The notes: generated by a model not told the origin, from the letters alone. A DNA stretch of 64,000 nt from Malachius bipustulatus (GCA_910589415.1 OU342632.1:29959637-30023636), one strand, 5' to 3'; counted from the first letter of the stretch, positions 35,290-49,100 are shown. Numbers and translations: made by a program.

Positions 35290-35738
35290 GGGAACCTGTA
35301 TTACCGCTTTACTAGGGTAGCGCATTCTCATTCTCACAAAAAGTTGGGAAAAAAGTTGGGAATGTCACATTTGACTTCATAAACGTCAGATTTTCCATGA
35401 ACGTACAACTATCTAAAAATTCACATAATTTTTTATTAAGTCCGCGTATTAAAACGTATTTTTCTCAGTAACTACGTGTTAGATACTAAAGTCTACAGCT
35501 TCGTAGATCCTATATAAACCCGTAATTTTGTTTTTAATACCCACTGAAAGAGGATTATCGATTTCTATTCGTGTTATTATTTTGTTTCATTTTTCAAACT
35601 TCGCTTTTTTCCACTTGATACCTACGCCTGTGACCAAATGTGCCAAAAATATGACATCCAGCTGTTCAAACATAACCGTGTTTAGTAAACGTCAAAAAGT
35701 GAATGCGCTACCCTAGTAAAACGGTAATGCAGGTTCCC
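35290..35738. mobile_element. 449 bp MITE with 40 bp terminal inverted repeats, TA target
   Basis: Left end GGGAACCTGTATTACCGCTT, continuing to ~35327, is mirrored at the right end (acggtaatgcaggttccc). TA at 35288-35289 and 35739-35740 flanks both ends, as expected for Tc1/mariner-related elements. No ORF of note (a 62-codon ORF inside has no recognised domain). Confidence 0.88.
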
Positions 35739-35740
35739 TA

Positions 35741-36221
35741 AGGCAGCCGCTGTGGCAGCGCCATCTAGAGTCACGAGTTGTAACTTGTAACGCCAAGGTT
35801 TACTATGCAACCAAACATACATCGATTTGACTACTACTGCGCAAACGCAAATAGCTACATTATAAATTAAAATTAAGCGAATAGGAAACTAATGCAAATA
35901 TACCTAACTTTAAACTTTTTTTATTTAATTTCCGACAAAGATACTTTTTTTATTATAATCAAATAATAGTGATATGGATGGATATAATAAGACATTCCAT
36001 AAGAGTAAAAATGTTAAAATTGTCTATTTGGAGTTATTTAAAGGCAGGAAGAAAATCAATCATTATGCCTACTTGGTCTTGTAACTTATATAGTTTTTGT
36101 TTAAATGACAGCCAAAAGGGAATACTAGTTCAAAAAATTTGTGAATTGCAATAATTTTAATTGCATAATTATTATAATAATTCTCTCCTAATAATTCTAA
36201 ATAATAATAAATATGTATAAA
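35741..36221. other. non-coding interval up to the LTR element
   Basis: Contains gcagcgccatctagag (35756-35771), which resembles the insect CTCF core GCGCCATCTAG. Otherwise AT-rich. The last four bases, TAAA at 36218-36221, are the left target duplication of the LTR element. Confidence 0.45.
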
Positions 36222-36477
36222 TGTTAGGATTCACTCAGATCGGAATACAGACAGGAATGCAAGGAATGCAGACGCATTAACACCAACAGGAAGGTCTGTT
36301 GGTATTAGGAATGTTGCGCATGCTGTGTAACATGGGACAAGGCAGGAAAAGGAGCTAGAAGTCAGTAGTGGTTGTATAACCGTCGTAGAGTCAATATATG
36401 AATGTTAATAATATACTTCTTCGTCATTATTGTTATTGTATAATTATTATTGAACTGAATAAATAATGTTCCTAATA
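36222..36477 (+). repeat. 5' LTR of the non-autonomous element
   Basis: 256 bp, starting TGTTAGGATTC and ending with the imperfect inverse TCCTAATA. Contains gaactgaataaataatg, a possible poly(A) signal (AATAAA) near the 3' end. Same sequence as 40747-41002. Confidence 0.92.
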
Positions 36478-39400
36478 TTTGACAGCGGTGGGATATCCAC
36501 AAAAATGCCTTTTCTTGGTGAAAGTGAGGTGAAAATTTAAGTTTTTAGCGAATTTCCGATGAAATAAATTTTAACAACGGTGGTGATGGTGCCGGTGTTG
36601 GTGGTCTGAGCCGCAGCGCGAGTTTCCCCGGCGCGGGCCTCGCGTGGGTATTATGTGCTACCTACCTAGGTACCTACTTGAGAGAAGTTCCGCTCCTCCG
36701 TTAACAACAATTAAATTTATTAGAAGCTGAATTTCGTAAATTAAAGGAACGGAAGCACAAGAAATCTTGCAAGAAAACACTGAGTATGAAGTATTAACGT
36801 ATTATTGGATTGATATCCGGCTGGTGTCGGTAAGTAAAGTAGATCAAGTATGTAAATGAGGAAGCATATTACAGGTTTTCTAAGGAAAAATTATAAGGGG
36901 GTGAAGCAGTGGTATGTTATGAGAAACAGCATACAAAAATTGACCAAAATTAAAGTTTGCGACGTTCGAAGTTGATGGCACTGCAATAAAGTTTATTAAT
37001 AAGTAGAGTTTGGAGGAGATAAGTCATAAAGCTTATTCCAAGGTTATTCCCAAAGGTAAGCAGCTATTGCCATGTTGAGTAGAGTTGTGATAAGTAAGGA
37101 TAAGTAATGAAGATTATTCTGAGATTATTCCTAAAGGTAAGCAGCTATTTTTAGCTAGTGAGTTGAGAGATGCATGATAGATAATTATGAGTAGATGAAA
37201 AGCATGACTAAAGTTGGGGAGCTCTCCAAAGTCCAAATGACATATTTTGAATTCGAAAGGTAGAAGTAAAGCAAAATAAGCATGAAGCATGAATATAAAG
37301 CATGAAGTAAGCTGAAGTAGAATTGAACCCAAGTAGCATTTTGGGGTTAATTTGCGTCGATTCCACTTGATTTAGGTATACTACCTATGTAACCTAATTC
37401 ACCTAACATAAATTGCGTGAAGTTTACCTCGAATTTACGTGATGAAGATCAAACTAAGAGTAGATATTAAGTACATTATATTCGTCGACGTATTTGGGAA
37501 TTATCGTTATGAAGTTAAGTGAATTCAATTATTGCTATGAAGTTAAGGCGATAGGTATTACGGAAACATGTATATTCAACGTTCGTCTTAGGTATAAAGA
37601 ATCGACTTATTACTTTGTTTAAATAACTACCTAATGTAAAGCTAGTGCACATGCAAGCGAGAGAGAAGAAAATAGCCACTAACAAGAGGCCGTGAATTTT
37701 AAATAGTTTATATTTTTAAAGTCTCTCATTTTCTATCAAATTCTGTTTGATGTAGGTACTCTGAAGTTCTGAACACGCTGTTGGCGCGCAAGGCGCAAGA
37801 TTAAATTTCTCTTCTTTAGTCAGTGAGTTTTCTACCCGCACAGCATAAAAGAGTGTTCACGGAATATTGGATATCATAAATGATTAATATTTAATAGTTG
37901 GTTTAGAAATAATGTGTAGGGATGCGAATGCCCGAGTGTCAATTTACATGTCAATGAAATTTTGCCAGGAAACTTATGATTAAAGGTGGTAAATAACAAC
38001 GCGCCCCGTGAATTGACAGTTTAATAAAGTATGTACCTATAAAAAAAAAAAAAAATTAATAATAAAAAAATATTGAAAAATTATACTATAAGTACCTATA
38101 GCTTTTTCGTTGAAATAAAATCAGATTTGAAAAGGGGGTTTTATGCAATTACATATTTTAATTTTGTAATTAACTGTTGATTAATTATAATGTAAACGAT
38201 GGAGGACTCCTAATGATTTTGCCAAGTGATGAAGACGAACGTAATTAAAATACTTATAGGTACTGAGAAGTAGTGAAGGTAATATTTCTTTATGATAAGA
38301 TTAATAAGGGATGTAATGGTTTGACTACTATGTTAGAATTGTAAAAGAACGTAAGCAGATTCCAATCTCTTTCATTATTACATATTTGGTATCGATGTAC
38401 AAAATATCAGTAAAATAAATATCATACACGCAATCAAGGTCGATTTAATTAGCATAAAGCATCCGACGCACTGAAGAGCCAACGTCCGCTGCGTGAAGGA
38501 AATGAAATATCCATACAGTGGTTTACTTTTAAGTTCTTTTAGTACTTTTAGTTTGGTGTATTCTGGTGCTCTTATAATACAGATAACAGGTGAGTTGATG
38601 TACTCACTAAATGTCCTATTCCTAAGATGAGTAGAGTTAAGGATAAGCAAAAAGAGTTAAGGAAGAAAGATTATTAAGTAGGTACTTGATAAAGGTTATA
38701 ATTATTTATGAGCCTTATTGAATAATTAAAGGAACTCGCAAGAGATTTATTTAGAGTTAGAGAAAGAAATTGAATGATGAAGCATGCATAAATCATGAAT
38801 CCGCATAGAGTTCACGTAGTAAAAGACAGAATCATAATAGGCACTTAAGAGACAAAGGTTAATGAGTACTGAAGATTTCTAAATTGCTGAAAGTTGAAGT
38901 AGAGCTGAGCGTTGATCGTAGAGTTCTGGGAGGCCTGTGTGGCCTGATCTGTGTGACGAGTAGGCCTGTGTGGCTTGTGCATAAGTTCGAGTCCCTGAGA
39001 GAAGGTCTGTGGCCTGAGAGCGGCTAGAAGACAATAATTGATGCCTGTGTAGTTTGCATGTGTAGGTCAGAGTGGAGGCAAGTGTGGCCTGACTTTGTGT
39101 TCCGGGCGTGAAGGATCGAGGGGATTCTGCCGACCGCCCGCGAGCGAACTTCAGATAGGGAGGACCATGGTGGGTACTGTTGACCATAGCGTGTCTTGGC
39201 GCGGAAACCTTGGCAAGGCTAGAATCAACGGCTAATGATCAAGATATCTTGAGTAGAGTAGTGATTTATGTGTATTCAGCAGGGTGCTGTCAAAGCACCA
39301 GAGGCTAGCAAGAAGGCCAAGAATGCTTAGCGTTAGGTAATGACAAGCTTAGGCAAGCTTTAGGAGGAATAAGACAGTTAAAGACACTTAAGTGTTCTCT

Positions 39401-39535
39401 TTAGGAAGTTGAACAGAGACGACGCAAGGTAAGAGAAACGAATTACTTTCTTTTCTTGAAAGTAAAACCTTATTAAGGAAAAACTATCATATATTCAAAA
39501 AAAAAAAAAAGGAAAAATACCTAGACAATACGAAA

Positions 39536-39982
39536 GTGGAAGGGTGTTCTCAGTGAGGAGATGTAATGCCTGAGAGGAAAGTGGAAGGGTGTTCTCGGTA
39601 AGGAGATGTAATGCCTGAGAGGAAAGTGGAAGGGTGTTCTCGGTGAGGAGATGTAATGCCTGAGAGGAAAGTGGAAGGGTGTTCTCGGTAAGGAGATGTA
39701 ATGCCTGAGAGGAAAGTGGAAGGGTGTTCTCAGTGAGGAGATGTAATGCCTGAGAGGAAAGTGGAAGGGTGTTCTCGGTAAGGAGATGTAATGCCTGAGA
39801 GGAAAGTGGAAGGGTGTTCTCGGTAAGGAGATGTAATGCCTGAGAGGAAAGTGGAAGGGTGTTCTCGGTGAGGAGATGTAATGCCTGAGAGGAAAGAGGA
39901 AGGGTGTTCTCGGTGAGGAGATGTAATGCCTGAGAGGAAAGAGGAAGGGTTTTCTCGGTGGAGATGTAATGCCTGAGAGGAA
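39536..39982. repeat. minisatellite, ten copies of 45 bp
   Basis: Unit starts at 39536, 39581, 39626, 39671, 39716, 39761, 39806, 39851, 39896 and 39941; the last unit lacks 3 bp. The unit contains gtggaagggtgttctcggt and gatgtaatgcctgagagg. Copies differ at very few positions (gta/gtg after ctcg). Because 45 is a multiple of three, one minus-strand frame stays open for 221 codons as a 15-residue repeat, which I regard as an artefact. Confidence 0.95.
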
Positions 39983-39997
39983 TGAGAAGTTGACAAC

Positions 39998-40443
39998 GTC
40001 GAGCTGAGATGGACCGAGTTGCTGCTAGGTTGGCTGATAAGCCGACGACTTCGAGGTGAGCTGGACCGAGTTTGCTGCTTGGTTGGCTGATAAGCCGACG
40101 ACTTCGAGGTGAGCTGGACCGAGTTTGCTGCTTGGTTGGCTGATAAGCCGACGACTTCAAGCTGAGATGGACCGAGTTGCTGCTAGGTTGGCTGATGAGC
40201 CGACGACTTCGAGCTGAGCTGGACCGAGTTTGCTGCTTGGTTGGCTAATAAGCCGACGACTTCGAGCTGAGATGGACCGAGTTGCTGCTAGGTTGGCTGA
40301 TGAGCCGACGACTCCGAGCTGAGCTGGACCGAGTTGCTGCTAGGTTGGCTGATAAGCCGACGACTTCGAGCTGAGCTGGACCGAGTTTGCTGCTTGGTTG
40401 GCTGATAAGCCGACGACTTCGAGCTGAGCTGAACCGAGTTTGC
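39998..40443. repeat. minisatellite, nine copies of 52-53 bp
   Basis: The motif g(g/a)accgag recurs at 40011, 40063, 40116, 40169, 40221, 40274, 40326, 40378 and 40431, followed by gctgct(a/t)ggttggct and aagccgacgacttcgag. Two unit subtypes (gatggaccgagttgctgcta and gctggaccgagtttgctgct) are interspersed. It lies 16 bp after the 45 bp minisatellite, inside the LTR element. Confidence 0.93.
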
Positions 40444-40746
40444 TACCAGAGCTTAAATGATTGGGTTTGCTTTTATGATAACTAGGAGGTTGTGATTTCG
40501 AGCGGGTGTCGTTCGATTTTGCTGCAAGGGTAGCTGGGAAACGTCGAGTTTGACCTCTGATGGAAGTACGATGAATGGAAAGGGAAGTAGATGACTGAGT
40601 GAAACAGATGAGGTTGGTATAATTAATTGAGTATTTGCTTCAGCCATTCTGCAAACCAGTCTGCGGGTTCACCTGCCAGACTCTAGAGGACCCTGGGTCT
40701 TTCCATTGTAGGATTCGAGGACGAATCCTGGTCAGGATGGACGAGT

Positions 40747-41002
40747 TGTTAGGATTCACTCAGATCGGAATACAGACAGGAATGCAAGGAATGCAGACGC
40801 ATTAACACCAACAGGAAGGTCTGTTGGTATTAGGAATGTTGCGCATGCTGTGTAACATGGGACAAGGCAGGAAAAGGAGCTAGAAGTCAGTAGTGGTTGT
40901 ATAACCGTCGTAGAGTCAATATATGAATGTTAATAATATACTTCTTCGTCATTATTGTTATTGTATAATTATTATTGAACTGAATAAATAATGTTCCTAA
41001 TA
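40747..41002 (+). repeat. 3' LTR of the non-autonomous element
   Basis: 256 bp, no difference from the 5' LTR seen by eye. The preceding bases (gtcaggatggacgag) are only moderately purine-rich, so the polypurine tract is weak or short. Confidence 0.92.
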
Positions 41003-41006
41003 TAAA

Positions 41007-43188
41007 TAATAAAAAAATAAAATATTAAATAATAGACTCTCCTAATAATTATTATTATAAATCTAAATATGTTTTCCTATTATGTATTTAAGCAATTTGT
41101 GGGAGTGTTGCCTTCCAAATGCTAGGTCAAATAAACCCGTTTGTTATTGTTTTAATATTGCCATTTTTTCACACCTACCACCTCTATGAAATTAAAAAAA
41201 TCAATTACATGATTTTTTATGAATAAATGATTTGCTTTTTTTTGTTGCTTGTAAATATTGCAACCATATACAGCACACACTGCACCACTCTTGCAAGATA
41301 TTGTAAAAAAACACAATCACAAGACAGGAAGGAAATTAATTTAGTCTTGAATAAGACTGATTTTAAAACAATAAAGTATCAAAAAGAAGTAAAAAAGCAA
41401 ACAAGAAAACAAAAGAACAGATCACAACGTGGACTGAAGATAATATACCGTAAAGTGAGCTGGAATATTTCCCTCAAATACCTACCGAAGCTACAAGTTT
41501 TACTACACCCGATGCGGGAGGTCCAACGACGTTGCTTGCAGGAAGATTTTCACCCGGACCCGTACCTACCTACCGATCTGACCGATCATGAGTTGAGTAG
41601 TAAAGTAGCCGAGCGTCGAGCAGGATCAGTTCCCTAACGCTAACGAAGTTCACCGGGGACTGTGAAATGTCATAATCGACGAGCGAAGGACAAATCATAC
41701 CTAACGAATTATGTTCTGTTCTTATTATTATTATATTAACGTGTATTATTACAATAAATTACTATTCAAACTAACGGTAACAGTTATAAATCTAACGACA
41801 TTTATTAACGACAATTATTTATATGGACAGAAGCCAGAGGTCGGTGTCAATAAAATTAATAAAAATAATAAGAGTAAATAATAAATTACTATTCATTATT
41901 ATTATTATTATTTCGGGCCCGCAGTTACAACTCGTGCCGCCAGGTTCGCTAGTGTCGCCTCGCTGCCGGTTTTCAGTCGAAGTTGGACGTATTATAAATA
42001 GTCTAGTGTATTTGGTATAAGTTATTATAAAATAATACATCAAACGGATTGTTCATGATTTAAATCGAAGGCACGTAAACGAATGCATTTCTTGTATCTT
42101 ATCTCCGCACTACATTTTTTATATTAACGTTCTTTTCTTATCTATTCTCTTTTTTTTCTAAAATAGACCTATTGAAAGGAAACTCTGTTGGCAACAAAAA
42201 CAGCAGGTACGTAACTATTTTTTTTCCCCTTTTTTTCCAATCAAATCTATAAATATAATAACCAATATACACGGTGTACCTATCTAAAATGAACCGAGAA
42301 AATTCAGGGGGTGATTGATGAGATCATTTTAGGAAAAAAAGTCAGTATAAACGTATGTCCTAAGAGGCTTAACTTTTCAACTACAGGATTTTCAACTTTT
42401 CAACTTTGATAAGAATCAAGATATTTTCGTAACCAGCATTCACCTATCCTGGTCCTGACACCTAACATTGAATATTTTACAATTAGGCTAAGTGCACAGG
42501 AGGTACTAGGCCATTAGATAAAAAAAAGATAATTTATATTGAATTAAGTAAGGTAAAGGGACTTTTGCTTTAAAACATAATTCCTCAACAATAAAGAACA
42601 ACAGGAGACTTCATTAATAAATAAAAAGTTGTATAAATATTTGTTTAAATTAAATCGATACACTCTGTATAATAATCTTGTATTTTATAAAATTCATGGA
42701 GTATTGTTGGTTGCGGAGTAACAGGCTGAAGTGACTGTTCACAAGGTTAATTAATTATTTTTCTTTATTCAATGAATTTACCCAAGCAAACAATAATAAA
42801 CCATTATTAAAGAATGATTAATCCATCATCAAGGTCATAAACTTCCGTTGATGAACGATGGTACAACAAAATAACAGATAATAAACAAAAATATTCAAAT
42901 CTTTTTCAGGAAATCGAGAACGAGACGAGACTGCGCATGAACGCCGAGAGGCGATGAAGCAGCCATCTTCAGGGCATAACCTATAACAAACAGCAACAAT
43001 CGTCATTTTGTGATTTTAATCAAAGTTTCAGGCAGCAGCGAAGCCGGCTCAATATTTATTTATACCAGTGAACATTAAAATGTTTTGTAAATAATCAACA
43101 AAAACGACCGTAACCGGCAATAATAATCAATAACGAACGGAACTGGCGGATTCAAAGTGCTGGCGCTAGTGCTACGGTGACAAAAACG
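41007..43188. other. non-coding flank and 5' region of the KH gene
   Basis: A 136-codon ORF at 41227-41637 starts with a hydrophobic run and turns very basic. It has no recognised domain, and I do not call it a gene. (ATT)n tracts occur near 41720 and 41895. atacacggtgtacc (42268) and gatacactctgtat (42657) may be remains of another CAGGGTG-type foldback. The last ~300 bp before 43189 become GC-richer and probably contain the 5' UTR of the KH gene. Confidence 0.45.
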
Positions 43189-46100
43189 ATGGCCTCAGAG
43201 AGGGAAAAGTACGACTCGAATGGCGATTACGGTTATTCGGAAAATTTCAAGCGAAGGACGCCCTCGAAACAGGACAAGCCGGACTCCGATGGGGGCACGG
43301 AGAGCGAGGAACAGTCCAACTCCGGGACGACGAAAGCGGGGGAGTATGTCAGGGAGCTGCTGAAAGAGAAAATGCAACTGAATGAAAGCCAACAGCCCAT
43401 CGCCTACAAACTTATTGACCAAGGTAACTACCTTTTAATTATTAAATACTCGGTCATTTATTTATCCCTTATCCCTTGTGTAAAAAATATTGTAGGATGA
43501 TGAACAGGAAAGGGACTTTTAAATTTTAAACAGTGTTGCCAAAATTTCTTATTACTATGTACCAGTTTTCTGTTTCCGAAGTTATTTTTCATTAATTTTT
43601 TAAAAGAATGGGAAGTGAGTACCAACTTCATTTGATAGACCAAAATAACAGCTGAGGTGAGATTTGTTTATAATCATTGTTGCCAGTTCCTAAGTGATTC
43701 TGCAGCTATTTTTTTTAAGTGTAAGAAGTACCAACTTAACAGACAGGAAAGGCATGAAATTAACAGCTACTTATTGACTGGGTTGCCTGTTCGGCTGTTT
43801 TTCACTTGAATAGAATTCAAAGTGATCGTTTCTATTTGAAGAAACAGAATTTTGCTTTTCTAGTTCAGTTTCCAAACCAATTCTGTGTCTGTTTTTTTTA
43901 TTAAAATACGACAGTATTATTGTGACAGTAAGGTAATTCCTGTCATTCCTGTCAATGTCAAATTTCCTTTCGCAATTCTTTTTATTTTATTTTTTTTGTT
44001 TTCATTCAAAAAAGCTCGCAAAAAGTAAATGGAATATGTTCCCGTTTTTAAAGAAAACGAAGATATAGAGTAGGAAATGACAATATTATGACAGTTCTAT
44101 AACGTCCTTGTCAAATGTCAATTCGGTGAATGTTAAGAACAGCGGCCACTCGCACTCCCACATACTATATATACCACGCGATAGGCCTACTCACTAGGAA
44201 CTTCGTGGTAAAAATCTTATCCGCCGGTAATGTATAATAAGGGAGTTATAGGGTCTAGAAGAAAACGAGTGAAAATTATAACTAATACGGATCTGGCAGC
44301 ATTTAGGTATCTGGTAGGTAATACGCGAGTAGCAGCTGTAGAAACTAAGTTCACTGACATCGCCGGAGGATGCTGCATGTGTCAAGGCCATCGACTGAAA
44401 CGAGCGAGCCAAACAAACAAATGAATCGAGAACGAATGAAACAAGTGTAAGTGCTAAAAATAGGTCAACCGGATGGCCTGGCTCATTGAACGCTCGTAGG
44501 CAGATAGGGACTTCCCCGCGGTACCAGCCGGCTGAGGGGGGGAACGTAGCTTGTATTCTGTGCTGGCAGTCTGACCTAGCTCACGCCGGAGGACGGATCA
44601 TTTTATATTCATATTATATACGATTGTTCACTTTTCCTTTCATATACGGTCTACATTAAAATACGTTCACATTTCCATTTGTGCCTTTTTGTGCCTTTTA
44701 ATAGAGACTCGCAATCGTATCGGAAAGAGTTACTTTAAAGTTTAAGTAATTTAAAGTTGGAGGTCGAAGCGATTGTATCTACCCATCAAAACGAAAAAAT
44801 TGCAGTGCGATTTTAATACGTGTACGGGGTGTGAGATAAGTGATGGAGCGGGGTATGTTTTGTTTGCGAACGAGCGGGACAGTTTTTCCTTGCCCTAACA
44901 AATTGTCAACTGGTGTAACCGGAATATTATTATGGAATTACATCAGGTGAGTGTATAATTAATTTTCGAGTTCTTAATGCGTAAATCGTTCTCGTAATGC
45001 ACTGTAATCTGTTGCTTGGGAAAGGACAAAACAATGGGAGGGGAAACGAGGTAGGATGGGGGGGGACAAGGGGAAGTAGGCTACCATCAAAAGATGTAAT
45101 ATTGTGCAATATTATGCGCAACGGTACGCATCGAAATTTAAACGGCGACAGGGACGGACTGAGGAAGCTATCTGCAAGCTGTGATGCCTCTCTGCTCGGA
45201 TGACCTTAACGAAGCGTCTCTCTGTTAGAGAAAAGTGACCTTAGTTTTAAAGTGACCTTAATAGAAGTGCTCAAAACTAGCGAAAATAGAATCTAGTGCG
45301 TATATTTTACCCACCCAGCACCCCTATTCGCTCCACGGTCCCGTATGTTTGTTGGGAAAACACCGGGAAAAAACACCTTCAAAATGTGAAACTACATAAA
45401 AATCGCAACAGAATAGTGTAAAAATCGCAAGTCAATGCGAGTGGCCGCTCTCCTTAACATTTACCGTCAATTCTTACCTACTAACTTAATTTTTAGTTTT
45501 CTTTAATAAAATACACGCTGTCCACTGAGAGTTGTCCGTTGTCATGCCACACTGATTCTGACTAAACAATTTCATTTAATTCGATTTGAATCGTACACTT
45601 ATTTCTAAGTCGAACCAGATGTGGTATCGCAGTTCGTGTCAGTGGCGTGTGTTGAGGAATAATGAATATCCTACAAATATATTATTTCGACAAGTTATTG
45701 ACGAAGTAGAGCCTTGCAACTTTTTGATAACAAAAATGTATAATACAAGTAAGTAAGAATGATAATAATTATTGTTTTCATCATGATTAGAAATATCATA
45801 TGTCACCTACCTGCTGGTTGCCGTTTAAAAGAAAGCATAACACCTCCGTTTTCTTATTCTGCAAGTAAAATATTCCAGCAATTTTACCACAAGACCACGT
45901 ACTAGGGAGTTCAATCGTTTCCCAGGCAAAACAAGGAAATAGATTTTTAGGCATTCGCGAAATTAAGTTACTCATAGTTTATCACACCGTACAATATTAC
46001 AGGTAATTCTGCTAATTTCATATTAAAAACGTTTCAAATCACAACACAAACCTTATTAGTATATTTAACGCTGACACTGACACTACTGACAGTAGCGACG

Positions 46101-49100
46101 ACAATCTTATCGTAATATCGTATCAATCTAAGCGTATCAAGACGCGAGTCGATACTTCCGTCTCACTCTCGCTCATCTTTTTAGAATTGCTGACGATTCA
46201 AACATATTTCTGACAATACGTCCCATTTTAACTCGATTGACTATGCAATGCAATAGAAGGAGTAAGCAACATAACGAGATGATGTATCCTTAGTTATCAC
46301 AACAGACAACTCTCAGTGTACAGAGTATAGTTTAAAGTAGATAAAGGACTTTAAATTTAAGATTTTCCCTTATCTACTCTCAAACTCATAATTTTATTTC
46401 AAAACAGTCCCAACTTTATAAAATGAGACACAAAAGTACTGCTAAAATTGCCACTTTTTCATGGAAGCAAAACGTAATGGAGCAGGAAATGACAGTTCTG
46501 TAACGTCCAGTCAAGTCTCACCTAACCTGACCTGATTTTATTTAAATTTTTATAGTCTTCTTTCAAAAAAATCACAATGAAAAACTACAGTTTTTCCTAT
46601 CTTCTCTCCTGACTTTGATTTAATTTGAACAGTCTCAACTTGACAAAATTTTTCAAAATTTTCAAAACACAATCATGAAAATGTTGCTAAAATTTTTATT
46701 TTGGCCATCATTTCTAAATAACGTCTCTTCTGTATATCAGATCAACATGTCATTTCTGGTTCTGATGTTTCTCGTGATTTTTTTCCATTGTCTTAATTGT
46801 GACAATTGACAGCATTTTACTGATTCAGTAGCAGTTTCAAACAGAACAGACTAACAGCAAATACGTTAAAATATTAATACCGGACACTCCTATACCTATA
46901 GCATTGCAACAGGTTGCGTCCACTTTAGCAGCGCCACCAAGCATGAACTGGGGCCACTAAAAATTAAATTTGGTGAAACATAGCGGGAGTTTTAAATATC
47001 AACGCTGAATAGAAAAGCCCTTAAAATTAATTAGACGGAATAGACGGAGGAAATTGGGACGAAGAATTATAATACAACAATAAACAACAAAGTTTTCAAT
47101 ATGTTTATTATATTAACAATAATTAACTACTATTACACACAATATTATTAATATCCTTAGGTATGAATATTTCAAAAAGATTGAATCGCTATATATACCT
47201 AAGTGTAAGCCTTTTATTTGCCGCAATTCCAATAATGTGCTTCCTTGCAGTTTTAAAGGTCTATTATTTGCTGGATTAACAAAACTTTCCTCTTTGAAAT
47301 GATCAGTAGGTACAAAATAATATGGTGAGAAATCGGCTTCGACACTCCACACTTTTTCACAATTTCGTCATTCATCGATGTTATTATAACCTATTGCTTG
47401 TTCCTATTTCCATCAGCATAGTTATAAAATATTAATAAGTTTATTTACGCGGCTTCTAAAGTTAACTTTATACATAATTCTTTATTCCTGCTTGGAACAC
47501 CGTGGAAAGATCTGGACATTCTTAACAATCCATAATGCAACCGCACACAGCACACAGCACATATTTTCCAGACATTATGTTCACTTTAATACAGCGGTAC
47601 ATTATAAATGCTTATTTAACTGCGTACGCAACAAAATTATCCGCTGATATAATGCTTTGAGAGTAACTTTAAATTGAAATTATACTTGAAACTAAAACGT
47701 TCAATAATTACTAATGACAAATTATTAATAATAATTAATTATCATTGACTGCAGCTGTCAAAAACCGTGAAAAGTTACCTAACTTTGAATTTAAAAACAG
47801 CTTATAGTGGCCCCAGTTCCTGCATGAGGGCGCTGTAAAAATGGACGGAGGTTTTGAGAGGAAGTGTCCGGTATTATATTTTAAGGTATTTGCTAACAGG
47901 CCATTATCCTAAAACAAATAATGGCAGCTTGTTGTTTTAAAATAAGCGACAATAACAACTGTCAGAAATGTCGATTGTCTGAATTTTTGTTTAAACTTCA
48001 AATGTCTCAGAAATAAACAGAAAAAAATCTCTTTCACAAAAGGAAACATGAATTAATAACAGTTTTATAATATTTGCTAATAGAAAATCAAAAGTGAAAA
48101 TAGACAAACATACAATTTCTTATTGTAAAAGGCCAAAACAAATGTCATTCGTCATTTTTGAGCCAACTTAACCTCTATTTTTTCGTTAACAGTATCTTAT
48201 AAGGTTAATCTCAATTTGTGACTGTTCCAGTCACCAAAATTCGTAAATTTTTTTATTTAAAAAAGAAAAAAAGATTGATCATCTCTCTAGCTGCACACAA
48301 ATTGCCTCTTAAAATAATAATGCGAATTACCTCCTAATTAATTAAGTAGAAATGAATGCGTCATTCGAGGCTTCTAATTTATTTCTTTCCATTAGCGCCC
48401 GTAATCTTGTGCCCGGTGCCGAGATGACAAGGCTGATGCCAAGAACGAGTTAATTGCAGAATCATTGTTGTAGTCCGCCGAATGCTAAACCAAACTAAAA
48501 GGCCCCAATTAGGGACATTAGGGAAAGAAAGTAGTCGGCCATAAAATGGGTCAAAAGAGGGATTAATTGGCTGTGATTAATCTGTCTCTGCAGGCATTAT
48601 TATTGCCCCACTAATCCTGGATTATCCGAGGACCAATATTGTCTTTTCATTGATTTTATCATAAGATATAACGTTATCCGGCTCGTTAACTTGGTCTTTT
48701 ATTTTATGACCTACGAACGAGGAGGTTTTTTTTTTAATTATTATTGAACGTAATTTTTCTTTTGCAGAAATCGCTAAAGCTCAAGCAACAGGAAAAGTTC
48801 CTCCTAAAGAAAATAAATACGTCGACATTTATAGAGAAAAACCCATCAAAGTAACCGTAAAAGTCCTAGTACCTGTCAAGGAGCACCCCAAGGTTTGATT
48901 TTATTTTTTATTTTGCTACTACTTATTCACCGGGAGAAAACTACAATGACATTATTTTCTTCACTTAATTTTGTATTTGAGTGTACTCTGGTACAGATCT
49001 TTTGATTGGCTGGGGCTGGAAGTTTAATCAAAGGATGGAACTTTAATTTATCACCAATTTAATTTTATTACCAACCATTTCTATGTGAATCTGTCTATTC

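Larger units (their letters stand above)
36222..41002 (+). mobile_element. 4.78 kb LTR retrotransposon without coding capacity (LARD-like)
   Basis: Two direct 256 bp repeats (36222-36477 and 40747-41002) begin TGTTAGGA and end TCCTAATA. By eye they are identical base for base. The element is flanked by TAAA on both sides (36218-36221, 41003-41006), a 4 bp duplication as made by Gypsy-type integrases. The 4.27 kb interior has no recognisable gag, protease, RT, RNase H or integrase. Long open frames there are repeat artefacts. Interior landmarks: tttgacagcggtgggatatc just after the left LTR, as expected for a primer-binding site, and two minisatellites near the right end. Identical LTRs imply a very recent insertion driven by proteins supplied in trans. 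Orientation is inferred from the primer-site-like sequence. Confidence 0.9.

Noticed and set aside
39495..40160. 221-codon minus-strand ORF with a perfect 15-residue repeat
   Set aside because: It is an artefact of a 45 bp minisatellite whose period is a multiple of three, inside a non-coding LTR element; a second frame is also open for 88 codons.
41227..41637. 136-codon ORF with hydrophobic start and basic middle
   Set aside because: No recognised domain, AT-rich codons like the surrounding DNA, no splice or promoter support, next to an LTR insertion.
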